Virus record (IMG/VR): IMGVR_UViG_3300015263_000027
Span: 1 to 43,010 of that record
Reading direction: 5' to 3' (one strand)
Length of the DNA: 43,010 bases
Origin: a virus
In this document: piece by piece, positions 1 to 8,005 of the stretch
Numbering within the stretch: the first letter of the stretch is position 1
Layout: every line of letters starts with the position of its first letter
Notes under the pieces: model-generated
Database searches by the model: none
What the model was told of the DNA's origin: nothing
The model's input: only the letters and a program-made list of their open reading frames with translations
Position numbers and translations under genes: made by a program

Positions 1-2
1 GT

Positions 3-1220
3 CATAATCGTTGGGCAACCATTGGTGAAGTCAACGAAGAAAACGCTCACCCATTCGTATCTGGCCCTATCATCGGTGCTCATAATGGTACTCTGCCTTA
101 TGATGAGCGTCGTAAACTTAATGATTGGGACAAGTATGGAACTGATAGTGAAGCTCTCTATCACAACATTGAAACGCGTGGAGTTAAGGAGACAATCAAT
201 TCCATTCGTGGAGCTTGGGCACTCACTTGGTATAATTCTGAGGAAGGCAGTTTCAACATTCTTCGTAACCCAGAACGTCCCCTTTATTACGCATGGAAGA
301 AGAGTGGAAAGGCTCTTTACTATGCATCGGAACCCGAGTTTATCTACCTTGCCACTGACAAGTATGATATTGAACTAAAGGAGGATGCTGCTCCTGTCCC
401 TGTTAACACCCATTTCAAGTTTACCATTGGCAAAGCTTATGACTTTGGTATTCAATGTGGTGTATCCGAGAAAATCGAACAACGGAGGTTTGTTAGTCCA
501 GTCATCTACTCAAGTACATACAAACCAGCTTCCGAAAGTGCCAACGTTTTCAAAGCAGGAACTAACACTAGCACAGAAAATAAAACAAATTCTAAACCCG
601 CAAAAGAAGGCGACTACGTAGAATTTGTAGTTGGCAACACCTACACGGATAATGCGAATAAGGATTTTATCTCTGCTTACACAGTGAATGATTCTGAACA
701 AATTCGTATCTACCCATCTCGTAATGATATGTCCACTTTGGATATTCTCAAAACTGAGGATGCTCTAACCTTCTCCTCTAAGGTGAGGAAGATTAAGACG
801 TTCAGAAATGGTGCAGGTCAAAGCCACTATCTACTCATTGACGTAAGTAAGATTATGGTTCAGCAGTATAAGAACAATAAAGTTCCACTGCCAGAAGTTG
901 ATGACACCATGAAGGAGTTGTTTGATCGAGAGGAGCAAATACTAAAGGAACATGATGGTTGGGATAGGTTCGTCCAATCCCTAGACACAGAAGAAATCTG
1001 GAATGATGAAGCTCTTAGCGAACTCTATCCAGTTGGGACGGCCCCTCATTTCGTGAATGAGGCTACATTCCTAGAACGTACACGACATGGATGTGCTTGG
1101 TGCTTAGCCTCACCCATGCCAGAAGAAGCTTTCCAATGCCACTGGATCACTGAGACAGAATTTGTCTGCCCTGATTGCATGGAAAACGATGAAGTAAAAG
1201 AAATTTTGAACGCTGCTTAA
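3..1220 (+). CDS. Class II glutamine amidotransferase (5' partial)
   Basis: The frame is open from the left edge and 405 residues are visible; the start and the N-terminal nucleophilic Cys lie outside the window. The first visible residues, HNRWATIGEVNEENAHPF, match the conserved RWATHG...NAHPH segment of Ntn-type glutamine amidotransferases such as the GlmS glutaminase domain. They are followed by GAHNGTL and GTDSEAL, which are also typical. In this family the domain hydrolyses glutamine and hands ammonia to a partner. The remaining ~250 residues carry no sugar isomerase or synthetase domain I recognise. They include a CAWC...CPDC pair near the C terminus that probably binds zinc. Ten bases downstream begins an amidoligase gene, so the natural reading is ammonia supply or amide chemistry for that pathway. 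Family assignment is firm; the substrate is unknown. Confidence 0.82.
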   Translation, partial: HNRWATIGEVNEENAHPFVSGPIIGAHNGTLPYDERRKLNDWDKYGTDSEALYHNIETRGVKETINSIRGAWALTWYNSEEGSFNILRNPERPLYYAWKKSGKALYYASEPEFIYLATDKYDIELKEDAAPVPVNTHFKFTIGKAYDFGIQCGVSEKIEQRRFVSPVIYSSTYKPASESANVFKAGTNTSTENKTNSKPAKEGDYVEFVVGNTYTDNANKDFISAYTVNDSEQIRIYPSRNDMSTLDILKTEDALTFSSKVRKIKTFRNGAGQSHYLLIDVSKIMVQQYKNNKVPLPEVDDTMKELFDREEQILKEHDGWDRFVQSLDTEEIWNDEALSELYPVGTAPHFVNEATFLERTRHGCAWCLASPMPEEAFQCHWITETEFVCPDCMENDEVKEILNAA

Positions 1221-1230
1221 GGAGCTTATT

Positions 1231-2289
1231 ATGGAACTTACTATTGGTTGTGACCCAGAACTGTTTATCAAGGACCGCAAGACTGGCAAGCTTATCTCTG
1301 CTCATGGTCTTTTCCCCGGTGACAAGAAGAACCCTCACAAGGTTGAATGTGGTGCCGTACAGGTAGATGGTATGGCTGCTGAATATAATATTGATCCTGT
1401 AAATAATGCAGGTGAGTTTGTCTTGAATAACCTCATCGTTCTTCGTGAACTCCGTGACCTTATTCGTGAACGCAATCCTGATTTGGATTTTGAATTTGTG
1501 TTCAATCCGGTTGCCGATTTTGGCAAGGAGTATATTGATGCTCAACCTGATGAAGCTAAGATTCTTGGTTGTGAACCAGACTACAATGCTTGGGAAGATG
1601 GCAAGGAAAACCCAACCCCCGATATGGAAATGCCTTTCCGCACTGCATCAGGACACATTCACCTTGGTTGGGGTAAGGATTTTGATATCTCCGACGAGGA
1701 ACATATCGAAGCTTGCTGTATGATGTCTAAGCAGTTGGATAGTTATATTGGAATGTGGTGCATGTCCTTCGAAGGTAAGGATGGTAAGAAGCGTCGTGAA
1801 CTTTATGGTAAGGCTGGTGCCTTCCGTCCTAAGAGTTATGGTGTTGAATATCGTACAATGTCTAATGTATGGCTTTCCAAAATCTATTACATGAGCTATG
1901 TTTATGCACTTGCCAAGGATGGGTTTGATTCTCTAATTGGCGGATATCGGATGTATGAATCTGATGGAGGACGTGCCCGTAAGAAGATTGATGATCATGA
2001 TGCTCAATGGTATAATGATTATTACGAGCCGGTTTCAACCAATCTCCGTTATTCTAATAAGTTCATGAAGGAAGATGTCACTGTTGATAATCTTGATGAG
2101 CTCATCAAGGAAACCAGAAATTATTATGGCATCTATCCAGATGTGGAACTGATTCCAGCCCCCGTCAATGATCCTGATGAAGCTCCTCAAGCGGAATGGG
2201 TTGTTTTCGATGATGTTGATGATCTCGATGAAGATGAGTGGGACATCCTTCTTGATCTTTATGAAGGTGCTATGGATGATGTTGGTTGA
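1231..2289 (+). CDS. phiEco32-type COOH-NH2 ligase (amidoligase)
   Basis: A 352-residue protein starting at an ATG preceded by AAGGAGC. It opens with TIGCDPELFI, continues with SAHGLFPGDKKNPH and GAVQVDGMAAEYNIDP, and then shows SGHIHLGWG and VEYRTMSN. This G.D.E / GH.H / EyR order is that of the phiEco32-like COOH-NH2 ligase type 2 family (PF14395), which has a glutamine-synthetase-like fold. The acidic residues would bind metal-ATP, and the His and Arg would take part in phosphate and carboxylate binding. Family members are predicted to join a carboxylate to an amine using ATP. The product is not known for any phage. The C terminus is very acidic (VFDDVDDLDEDEWD). It sits between a glutamine amidotransferase and an unknown gene, with a second amidoligase further on, which supports a joint pathway. 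Confidence 0.85.
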   Translation: MELTIGCDPELFIKDRKTGKLISAHGLFPGDKKNPHKVECGAVQVDGMAAEYNIDPVNNAGEFVLNNLIVLRELRDLIRERNPDLDFEFVFNPVADFGKEYIDAQPDEAKILGCEPDYNAWEDGKENPTPDMEMPFRTASGHIHLGWGKDFDISDEEHIEACCMMSKQLDSYIGMWCMSFEGKDGKKRRELYGKAGAFRPKSYGVEYRTMSNVWLSKIYYMSYVYALAKDGFDSLIGGYRMYESDGGRARKKIDDHDAQWYNDYYEPVSTNLRYSNKFMKEDVTVDNLDELIKETRNYYGIYPDVELIPAPVNDPDEAPQAEWVVFDDVDDLDEDEWDILLDLYEGAMDDVG

Positions 2290-2297
2290 GGTGAACC

Positions 2298-2867
2298 ATG
2301 TATGATAATGATGATTTGGCCTATGCACAAAATCGTTTGGTGGGTACACTTATTCGTTATAAGGACGAAGTGGTATCTGTACGAGATGTGATGTATGGAA
2401 AGAATAAAGCCGATCCCCTACGTATTGTAGGGGTGAGGGTTCTTAAGGGAGATGCTATCAATAAACCCCTCCCTGAATTTGATCTCACACCAATCAAGCT
2501 TGGCTTTGTCAATTTTGATGGCGGTGTAGCATACATCTCTCGTAAGGCAATGCGTGAAGATTGGAGACAAGGCTTTCGACTCCATCAGATGGCAGTGCAT
2601 TATCAATCAGATGATTTGTTCATCGGGGATATCTCAGGTGAAAAGATTGCTAAAACAGTTGAGAATAAGTATCCAATCATTGAAGAAATCTTTGATGGTG
2701 TTGGTAACGTCACTCAAGCGTGGTGCAAGAGCTTTGCAACTAATCCAGCCGGAGAAATCCTCCATCGTGGTTTTGGCAAGGTAGGTAATTTTATTGGTAA
2801 AACAAAAGAATATCTGTTAGATGCGGATTTCTTTTGGGTGGAAGAACAGCTTAAGAAAGCGATTTAG
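2298..2867 (+). CDS. Unknown protein in the amidoligase cluster
   Basis: A 189-residue soluble protein with an ATG start behind GAGGTGA. I do not recognise a catalytic domain. It begins with an acidic stretch and then NRLVGTLIRYKDEVVSVRDV, which looks like a small beta-rich fold, and it has a basic C-terminal helix. There is no signal peptide or membrane segment. It lies between the two amidoligase genes with gaps of 8 bases upstream and 2 bases downstream, so it is almost certainly co-translated with them. It could be a carrier, scaffold or third enzyme of the same pathway. That role is inferred from position only. Confidence 0.7.
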   Translation: MYDNDDLAYAQNRLVGTLIRYKDEVVSVRDVMYGKNKADPLRIVGVRVLKGDAINKPLPEFDLTPIKLGFVNFDGGVAYISRKAMREDWRQGFRLHQMAVHYQSDDLFIGDISGEKIAKTVENKYPIIEEIFDGVGNVTQAWCKSFATNPAGEILHRGFGKVGNFIGKTKEYLLDADFFWVEEQLKKAI

Positions 2868-2869
2868 TT

Positions 2870-3709
2870 ATGGATATGTACAACCTCCTTAACCTCAAGT
2901 GTGGTCGTCAGAATGGTGATTATGGTGTTGAAATTGAAGTGGAAGGGGATTACCTCCCCCTCTTCAACAGAGATATTGCCAAGAGTTGGAAGAAGGAACG
3001 GGATGATTCCCTTCGTGGCAATGAGAACGCTGAATACGTAATGAAGAAGCCCCTAATCAAACAAGAGGCATGTGATGCCATCATGAACCTTGATAAGTTC
3101 TTGAAAGATGGTGGGGCTGTTGTTAACGAGAGTGTTAGGGCGGGTGTACACGTCCATAAGAATGTACAGAGCTACACATCAACTGAGCTGATGACATTCT
3201 CCATGGTCTACTATCTGCTTGAAGATTTCATTGTCCATTGGGCAGGTCCGGGTCGTGTTGGTAACCACTTCTGCCTTCGTGTAACTGACGCAGAAGATTT
3301 GGTTTACAAGATGATTACCACTTGTCAGAAGAAAGATTGGCGTTATGTAAACACGAATGATGTTCGTTATGCCAGCCTCAACTGGAATGCCCTGCATAAG
3401 TATGGCTCTGTTGAGTTTCGTGCTATGCGTTCCACTGCCAAGTTTGAAGATATTGCACGATGGGTGGAGATCATTGATCGTGTATCAGAAGGTGCAAAGA
3501 AGTTTAATAATCCCCGTGATGTTATCTCTTCCATCTCTGAATTTGAATACAAAGAACGCTTTATTGAATATGTCATGGGTGATATGGCTAATGAGCTTCT
3601 CCAGTTTAAGGATATTGATATTTGGGAAGCTGTTGAAACCATTCAGCCACTGGCTTTCATGATTGATTGGCAGAAATTTGCCAAGGCTAAGATTAACCCG
3701 TTTATGTGA
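2870..3709 (+). CDS. Amidoligase_2 family enzyme
   Basis: A 279-residue protein with YGVEIEVEGDYLP near the N terminus (about residue 18), RAGVHVHKNVQ around residue 85 and GSVEFRAMRST in the second half. The G.E.E / G.H.H / EFR series is the signature of the putative amidoligase family PF12224. These enzymes share the glutamine-synthetase-like COOH-NH2 ligase fold but differ from the type 2 family encoded 600 bases upstream. The same three-motif order in both genes is visible by eye. The predicted reaction is ATP-dependent amide or peptide bond formation, with substrate unknown. The start could be the ATG at 2870 or at 2876; neither has a strong ribosome binding site. Two different ligases plus a glutaminase domain suggest stepwise assembly of a small peptide-like tag or metabolite. 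Confidence 0.8.
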   Translation: MDMYNLLNLKCGRQNGDYGVEIEVEGDYLPLFNRDIAKSWKKERDDSLRGNENAEYVMKKPLIKQEACDAIMNLDKFLKDGGAVVNESVRAGVHVHKNVQSYTSTELMTFSMVYYLLEDFIVHWAGPGRVGNHFCLRVTDAEDLVYKMITTCQKKDWRYVNTNDVRYASLNWNALHKYGSVEFRAMRSTAKFEDIARWVEIIDRVSEGAKKFNNPRDVISSISEFEYKERFIEYVMGDMANELLQFKDIDIWEAVETIQPLAFMIDWQKFAKAKINPFM

Positions 3710-3716
3710 GGATGAT

Positions 3717-4076
3717 ATGAGTATTGAATTGCTTTTAGGAAAGACCCTTGTTTCTGTAATTGGTGGTAAGGGTGATGATGAAATTATTTTTACTACTGAT
3801 AGTGGTGAAAAGTATCTCATGTACCACCAGCAAGATTGCTGTGAAAGTGTTTGGGTAGAAGATGTTGAAGGCGACTTGCAAGGTCTTGTTGGTAATCCAA
3901 TTCTTGTAGCAGAAGAGGTGGTTAGTTACGAAGGGGAACAATTGGATAAGTGGGACGACAGTTACACTTGGACATTCTACAAGTTGGCAACTATCAAGGG
4001 CCATGTAGATATCCGTTGGTATGGAACCAGTAATGGTTACTATTCTGAATCTGTAGATTTTGTAAAGGTGAATTAA
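3717..4076 (+). CDS. DUF7448-like small protein
   Basis: A 119-residue protein. I take the ATG at 3717, a few bases after the previous stop and GTGAGG, rather than the longer frame that would overlap the amidoligase. The central part reads YLMYHQQDCCESVWVEDVEG followed by LVGNPILVAEE. This recurs in small phage and bacterial proteins grouped as DUF7448, whose function is unknown. The HxxDCCE cluster could bind metal. It has no signal peptide or membrane segment. It is the fifth gene of a tightly packed run, so it may serve the amidoligase pathway, but that is only positional. Confidence 0.7.
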   Translation: MSIELLLGKTLVSVIGGKGDDEIIFTTDSGEKYLMYHQQDCCESVWVEDVEGDLQGLVGNPILVAEEVVSYEGEQLDKWDDSYTWTFYKLATIKGHVDIRWYGTSNGYYSESVDFVKVN

Positions 4077-4259
4077 ATGAAAACTCGTGATGAAGACCGA
4101 CAACAGCAAATCAATCTGCTCTTTGACGTACTAGCCCACAAGAAGCTTATCCTTGGCAGTCAATACCATGAGTTCTGTCGATGGGCTAAGGATCGTAATC
4201 CAACAGACATATATCGTATGGCGTTCTCTAAACGTAATCCGATGAACCTTGGAGTTTAA
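4077..4259 (+). CDS. Hypothetical small protein
   Basis: A 60-residue, strongly charged and probably helical protein starting at an ATG directly after the previous stop, with AAGGTGA placed 5 bases upstream. No motif is recognised. The spacing and ribosome binding site support real translation. Confidence 0.55.
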   Translation: MKTRDEDRQQQINLLFDVLAHKKLILGSQYHEFCRWAKDRNPTDIYRMAFSKRNPMNLGV

Positions 4260-4260
4260 T

Positions 4261-4455
4261 ATGGCTAAGAAAAAACAAATTGTCAAAAGTATTGGTGACT
4301 ACACCACCACTGGTCAAGAACTTATCAGGCAGATCAATTTCTTTTGTGAAGAAAATAATTTGACACCAAAGGATATCACTGTTGAGGCCCATATAGAATA
4401 TGGATATTATGAGGGGGATGTTTGCCCTGAACTTAGGTTGGAGGCTTGGACGTGA
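4261..4455 (+). CDS. Hypothetical small protein
   Basis: A 64-residue protein starting at the ATG at 4261, immediately after the previous stop; a TTG 12 bases earlier would overlap the preceding gene without benefit. It has a lysine-rich N terminus (MAKKKQIVK), then a predicted helix and an acidic strand ending ELRLEAWT. Its stop overlaps the GTG start of the RNA ligase (GTGA), which points to translational coupling. Function unknown. Confidence 0.6.
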   Translation: MAKKKQIVKSIGDYTTTGQELIRQINFFCEENNLTPKDITVEAHIEYGYYEGDVCPELRLEAWT

Positions 4456-5375
4456 CTTTCCTTCGATATCCTAGTCTAGCTCGTCTAGGCTCCCAAGAGG
4501 TGGAAGAAATTCTTCTTGGAAATGTGACAGCATTCTATAAGATTGATGGAACTAATTCATGTATCTGGTTTAAGGATAGGATTAGGTTTGGTTCTCGTAA
4601 TCGTGAGCTTGACATTCATAATGATAATGCCGGCTTCATGAATGTTATGATGGCTGATGCTAGAGTTCAACATTTCTTTTCTGGCGATAATTGTAAATAT
4701 CGTCTATACGGGGAGTGGTTAGTTCCACACAGTCTTAAAACGTACAGAGAGGATGCGTGGAGGCGTTTCTATGTATTCGATGTATATGACACCGAGAAAG
4801 AGCAATTCCTCTCCTATGAGGCTTACAAGCCGATTCTGGACCTATATGGTTTTGACTATATCCCTCCTCTTGCTGATATGGTTAACCCCACTACAGATCA
4901 ATGCATCAACCTTCTGGACAAGACAGGACAGTTCCTAGTCGAATATGGTAAGGGCAATGGTGAGGGTATTGTCTTCAAGAATTATGATTTCGTTAACAAG
5001 TACGGACGCACCACTTGGGCTAAGCTCATCTCGAATGAGTTCAAGGAAGTACATCACAAGGAGATGGGGGCACCCCTAGTCCTTGGTTCTAAGCTTGTTG
5101 AAGATGAGATTGTTGACAAGTATGTCACTGAGGCTTTTGTTCTTAAGGAACAAGCTAAGATTATAGCTGCTAGTGAATACTTTGATATTCTTTACGATGA
5201 AAATTCTGTTGCTTGGGATAATAAGAAAATCCCCGAACTGCTTGGTCGAGTGTGGTATGAGCTTCTTAATGAGGAAGCTGCCAACTTTGTGAAGGAGCAT
5301 AAACTCCCCACTATCAACTTCAAAACGCTACAGTCTCTTACCTATCGTAAGGTGAAGAAAGTGATTGGGCTTTAA
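4452..5375 (+). CDS. ATP-dependent RNA ligase (Rnl2-like)
   Basis: I choose the GTG at 4452, which sits 7 bases after GGAGG; the TTG at 4446 is only 1 base from it. This gives 307 residues. Nucleotidyltransferase motif I is FYKIDGTN with the adenylated lysine at about residue 30. Then come FGSRNREL, YRLYGEWLVP (motif III region), GEGIVFKN (motif IV) and TWAKLISNEF (motif V). That set fits the T4 Rnl2 / RNA-editing-ligase family, which seals nicks in RNA. In phages such ligases commonly repair tRNAs cut by host anticodon nucleases. No polynucleotide kinase/phosphatase partner is seen in the window. The enzyme is probably cytoplasmic. Family assignment is confident; the RNA target is inferred. 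Confidence 0.85.
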   Translation: MTFLRYPSLARLGSQEVEEILLGNVTAFYKIDGTNSCIWFKDRIRFGSRNRELDIHNDNAGFMNVMMADARVQHFFSGDNCKYRLYGEWLVPHSLKTYREDAWRRFYVFDVYDTEKEQFLSYEAYKPILDLYGFDYIPPLADMVNPTTDQCINLLDKTGQFLVEYGKGNGEGIVFKNYDFVNKYGRTTWAKLISNEFKEVHHKEMGAPLVLGSKLVEDEIVDKYVTEAFVLKEQAKIIAASEYFDILYDENSVAWDNKKIPELLGRVWYELLNEEAANFVKEHKLPTINFKTLQSLTYRKVKKVIGL

Positions 5376-5391
5376 TATAAGGTGCAAAAAC

Positions 5392-6144
5392 ATGAAATTT
5401 CTTGCAAAAATTCTGGCAAGCATTGCATTTGCAGTTATGCCATTTTCAGCTTTGGCTGATAACTTTGTAGATCAGGCTGTAGAGCCTGTAGTACAACTCA
5501 ATCGTAACTGCTCAGGTGTAGTGGTTAAGGTTGGTGATCCTAACATCACTTACATCGTAACAGCACAGCATTGTGTTGATGGTGAAGAGAGTGGCTTTGT
5601 CACTATCGATGTGAAGGATAGGGCTAAGGTGGTTAAAACCACACAGTATGTGTTCGATATTGTCCGTCAATCCAAGAATGATGACCTAGCCGTCATTAAG
5701 CTTCGTGAAGAAGCTCTTCGATTGGCATCTGCTAATATTGCCACAGAAGACCCTGTAGAGGGTGAGAAGGTGTGGACGATAGGATACCCCTTGGGACTTA
5801 CTCGAACGATCACAGACGGCTATTATGGCGGTTACAGCGACCTTCCAAAGAATATGCGGGGTATGCCTAACACGCCATTCGGGAATGGTAATCCAAAATA
5901 TCGAGCAACTCCACCAATATTTGGTGGTAACTCCGGTGGTGGGTTGTTCAAGAAGGTGGGGGACGATTTCCAACTTGTAGGTATCTCTGATGCAGGGTTT
6001 CCATCCTTCTTTGTAGCAGGATTCTATAATCCACAGGAAGAAATCAACAAGATTGTCAAGGAAGCTATGAAGCATGAAATTGACGAAAAGAATGATGAAG
6101 AGGATTTCTATGATGGATGGGGACCAAGACAAATCCGAGAATGA
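5392..6144 (+). CDS. Exported trypsin-like serine protease
   Basis: A 250-residue protein from the ATG at 5392. The first 22 residues form a clear signal peptide: MKFLAKI, then a hydrophobic run ending PFSALA before DNF. The mature part has the chymotrypsin-fold triad: His60 in TAQHC, Asp98 in NDDLAV and Ser181 in GGNSGGG. GYPLGLTRTI before the serine is like the S1-family proteases of the DegP/HtrA type, but there is no PDZ domain. The product should act in the periplasm or outside, which is unusual for a phage early or middle gene. Possible roles are cleaving surface receptors or incoming phage proteins (superinfection control) or envelope remodelling. The C terminus is highly acidic and overlaps a small membrane-protein gene. 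Confidence 0.85.
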   Translation: MKFLAKILASIAFAVMPFSALADNFVDQAVEPVVQLNRNCSGVVVKVGDPNITYIVTAQHCVDGEESGFVTIDVKDRAKVVKTTQYVFDIVRQSKNDDLAVIKLREEALRLASANIATEDPVEGEKVWTIGYPLGLTRTITDGYYGGYSDLPKNMRGMPNTPFGNGNPKYRATPPIFGGNSGGGLFKKVGDDFQLVGISDAGFPSFFVAGFYNPQEEINKIVKEAMKHEIDEKNDEEDFYDGWGPRQIRE

Positions 6145-6235
6145 AAAAGATTATTTCATTCGTGGCCTTGTAATCTGTGCCGCACTACTTATATTTGGTA
6201 TTGCGGCATCTATAACACTAGAATATGTTATGTGA
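6110..6235 (+). CDS. Small single-TM protein overlapping the protease gene
   Basis: A 41-residue frame starting ATGATG at 6110, in a different frame from the protease it overlaps by 35 bases. AGAGGA lies 5 bases upstream, a good ribosome binding site. The N half is charged (MMDGDQDKSENEKD). The C half, from about residue 18, is one hydrophobic span of roughly 20 residues ending LEYVM. This is a plausible one-pass membrane peptide, probably coupled to the protease. It might anchor, inhibit or help export the protease, or be a separate membrane effector; the sequence does not decide. Confidence 0.55.
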   Translation: MMDGDQDKSENEKDYFIRGLVICAALLIFGIAASITLEYVM

Positions 6236-6240
6236 GGAAT

Positions 6241-7230
6241 ATGAGTGAATGTATTGAAAAACTCCCACATCGGTGTGGGACAAGAAATGGCCTACAAGTA
6301 TTTGCTAGAGAAGATGGTGGAGTGGATGGTTTTTGTTTCTCCTGTGGTACCTTCGTTCGTCATCCCTATGGAAAACCTCGTCAGGCAGATGAGATTGAAC
6401 GACCACCGCCAAAGACACCAGAGCAAATTCAAGCAGAGATCGCTGAGGTCGATGGGTATCAGACAGTTGACATTCCATCAAAACGCCTTCGAGCGAAGCA
6501 CTTGGAAGCATTCGGGATCAAGGTTGGCTTGTCAGAGAACGATGGCATCACTCCAGAAACCATCTACTATCCCTACAGGCGTAATGGAGAGCTAGTAGGT
6601 TACAAAGTGAAAATTCTCCCAAAGAATGGGAAGGACAAGATTGTCTTTTCTTTGGGGGATATTAAGAATAATGAAGATGGTGACATTGAACCTTTCGGAT
6701 GGCAAGAGGCTATCGCCCATGCTGGTAAACGCCTCCTAATTACAGAAGGTGAAGATGATGCTGTAGCTGCACTATCTATTCTAACTCGTCATACCAAAGA
6801 TGAGTTTAAAGAACATATGCCCGCTGTCATCTCCATTCCACACGGAGCTGGTAATGCGCATGAAACACTAGCCAAGTGGAAGAAGAAGATTCTTGCACGA
6901 TGGAAAGAAGTGGTTCTCGTGTTTGATATGGATAGAGCTGGTGAAGAAGCTATTCAGAAATGTATGCTTGTTCTCCCAGAAGCTATGTCTGTTCAACTCC
7001 CAAGCAAAGACCTTAATCAGTGCATCATTGATGGACGATCTAAGGCAGCATTCAATGTCCTACAGTTTAAGGCAGAGAAGCCAAAGAACTCTCGTCTCGT
7101 GTTTGGTGATGATCTTCATGAAGATGCCAAAGAACCAGCAAAGTATGGTGAACTGACTTGGCCTTGGGAACATTTGAATAAGATCACTCGTGGTATTCGA
7201 CTTGGTGAAACCATTTATATTGGAGCGGGT
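6241..7230 (+). CDS. Primase-helicase, exon 1 (primase half)
   Basis: A 330-residue first exon starting at ATG 6241 behind GTGAGGA. The N terminus has a Cys/His zinc-binding segment ending FCFSCG. A TOPRIM primase core follows, with ITEGEDDAVAAL and VLVFDMDRAGEEA. The exon then enters the RecA-type helicase domain and stops at IYIGAG, the start of the Walker A loop. The next codon in unspliced RNA is TAA, the first three bases of a group I intron. Joined to 8006-8755 it gives 579 residues, close to T7 gp4 (566). It would unwind DNA at the replication fork and lay primers for the phage polymerase encoded downstream. Without splicing this exon alone would give a helicase-less primase, so splicing is needed for the full enzyme. 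Confidence 0.88.
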
Positions 7231-8005
7231 TAATTGGCTCGCTATAAATCTATTGAATTGCTGGAACACCCTAACGTAAAGACGAGGGCAATCAGCAGCT
7301 AAATTCTTATACAAAGATATAAATCTTTTGTCACAAAACACCTAAAATCTTGGTATATAAGTGTGTTAAGATATATTTAGGAGTTAAAATGTTTGTAGTG
7401 ATTAAAGATTTTCCTAATTACTCCATTTCAAATGATGGGGAAATTATGAATAACAAAACCGGAAGGGTCCTAGCCGGAGGCTATGATCAAGACGGGTATA
7501 GGCAAGTAATTCTTTGCGACAAAGGTCGTAGGAGGAATTGTAAGATACATCGAGAGGTGGCCCTTACATTTATACCAAACCCAAACAATCACCCAATTAT
7601 TAATCATAAAGATGGTGTGAAATCTAATAACAAGATTGATAATCTAGAATGGTGTACTATCTCGCACAACACAAAACATGCATATAAATTAGGGTTCCTT
7701 AACCAAAAGGGGGAGAGGAATAATGCTTGTGCAAACTCTGATGCTGTTGTTAAAATGGTGGTAGAGGGTTATGATGGCGGGAGTATAGCTAAGTACGCTA
7801 AGAAGTTGGGTATGAATTACGGTTCGGTTTACGCCTATATTAAGGGTATAAGAAGAAGTTCAACGACTATCCCTTCGGGGAGTACAGCCAAGCGGCTGGA
7901 AGCGGTAGACAGCGAAAGCTGAAGATATAGTCTAGTCTGCATGGAGACATGCAGCAGTTCATAAGAGAACGGGCAGGTAGGTAGCGTAACCTGTTGAATA
8001 TGACG
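7231..8005 (+). ncRNA. Group I intron (IA2, td-like) in the helicase gene
   Basis: A 775-base intron with readable core pairings. P1: exon AGCGGGT (7224-7230) pairs with GCTCGCT (7237-7243), ending in the required U.G at the 5' splice site. P10: 3' exon GTTA (8006-8009) pairs with TAAT (7231-7234). P7: GACTAT (7865-7870) pairs with ATAGTC (7927-7932). A hairpin TCCC-TTC-GGGGA follows P7. A P9-type hairpin CTGCATG-GAGA-CATGCAG lies at 7937-7954. AAGACGAGGGCAATCAGCAG near 7278 looks like the P3/P4 region. The last base is G (8005). The sequence around P7-P9 closely resembles the T4 td intron as I remember it. Splicing restores GAG|VKMGKS in frame. An HNH endonuclease gene sits inside. Confidence 0.9.
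7389..7922 (+). CDS. Intron-encoded HNH homing endonuclease
   Basis: A 177-residue protein from ATG 7389, behind TTAGGAG. The N terminus has a NUMOD4-type motif (FPNYSISNDGEIMNNKTGR). Next come the HNH core, with HREVALTFIPNP, INHKDGVKSNNKIDNLEWCT and a final HNTKHAYKLG, and a helix-turn-helix-like NUMOD segment (GGSIAKYAKKLGMNYGSV). Such enzymes nick or cut intron-less alleles so that the intron is copied in. The last ~20 codons run through P7 and its neighbouring hairpin, so RNA core and protein share sequence. Codons are more A/T-rich (AAA, AGA) than in the host helicase gene, consistent with separate origin. Confidence 0.9.
   Translation: MFVVIKDFPNYSISNDGEIMNNKTGRVLAGGYDQDGYRQVILCDKGRRRNCKIHREVALTFIPNPNNHPIINHKDGVKSNNKIDNLEWCTISHNTKHAYKLGFLNQKGERNNACANSDAVVKMVVEGYDGGSIAKYAKKLGMNYGSVYAYIKGIRRSSTTIPSGSTAKRLEAVDSES

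Noticed and set aside
1147-1545. Open frame on the minus strand across the start of the first amidoligase gene
   Set aside because: It is antisense to two well-supported genes, has no ribosome binding site and no recognisable protein pattern.
3663-3716. Upstream extension of the DUF7448-like gene
   Set aside because: It would overlap the amidoligase by 47 bases with no ribosome binding site; ATG 3717 behind GTGAGG fits better.
7994-8005. Separate start for the helicase half at 7994
   Set aside because: The four codons lie in the intron 3' end, there is no ribosome binding site, and the protein would lack half of the Walker A loop.
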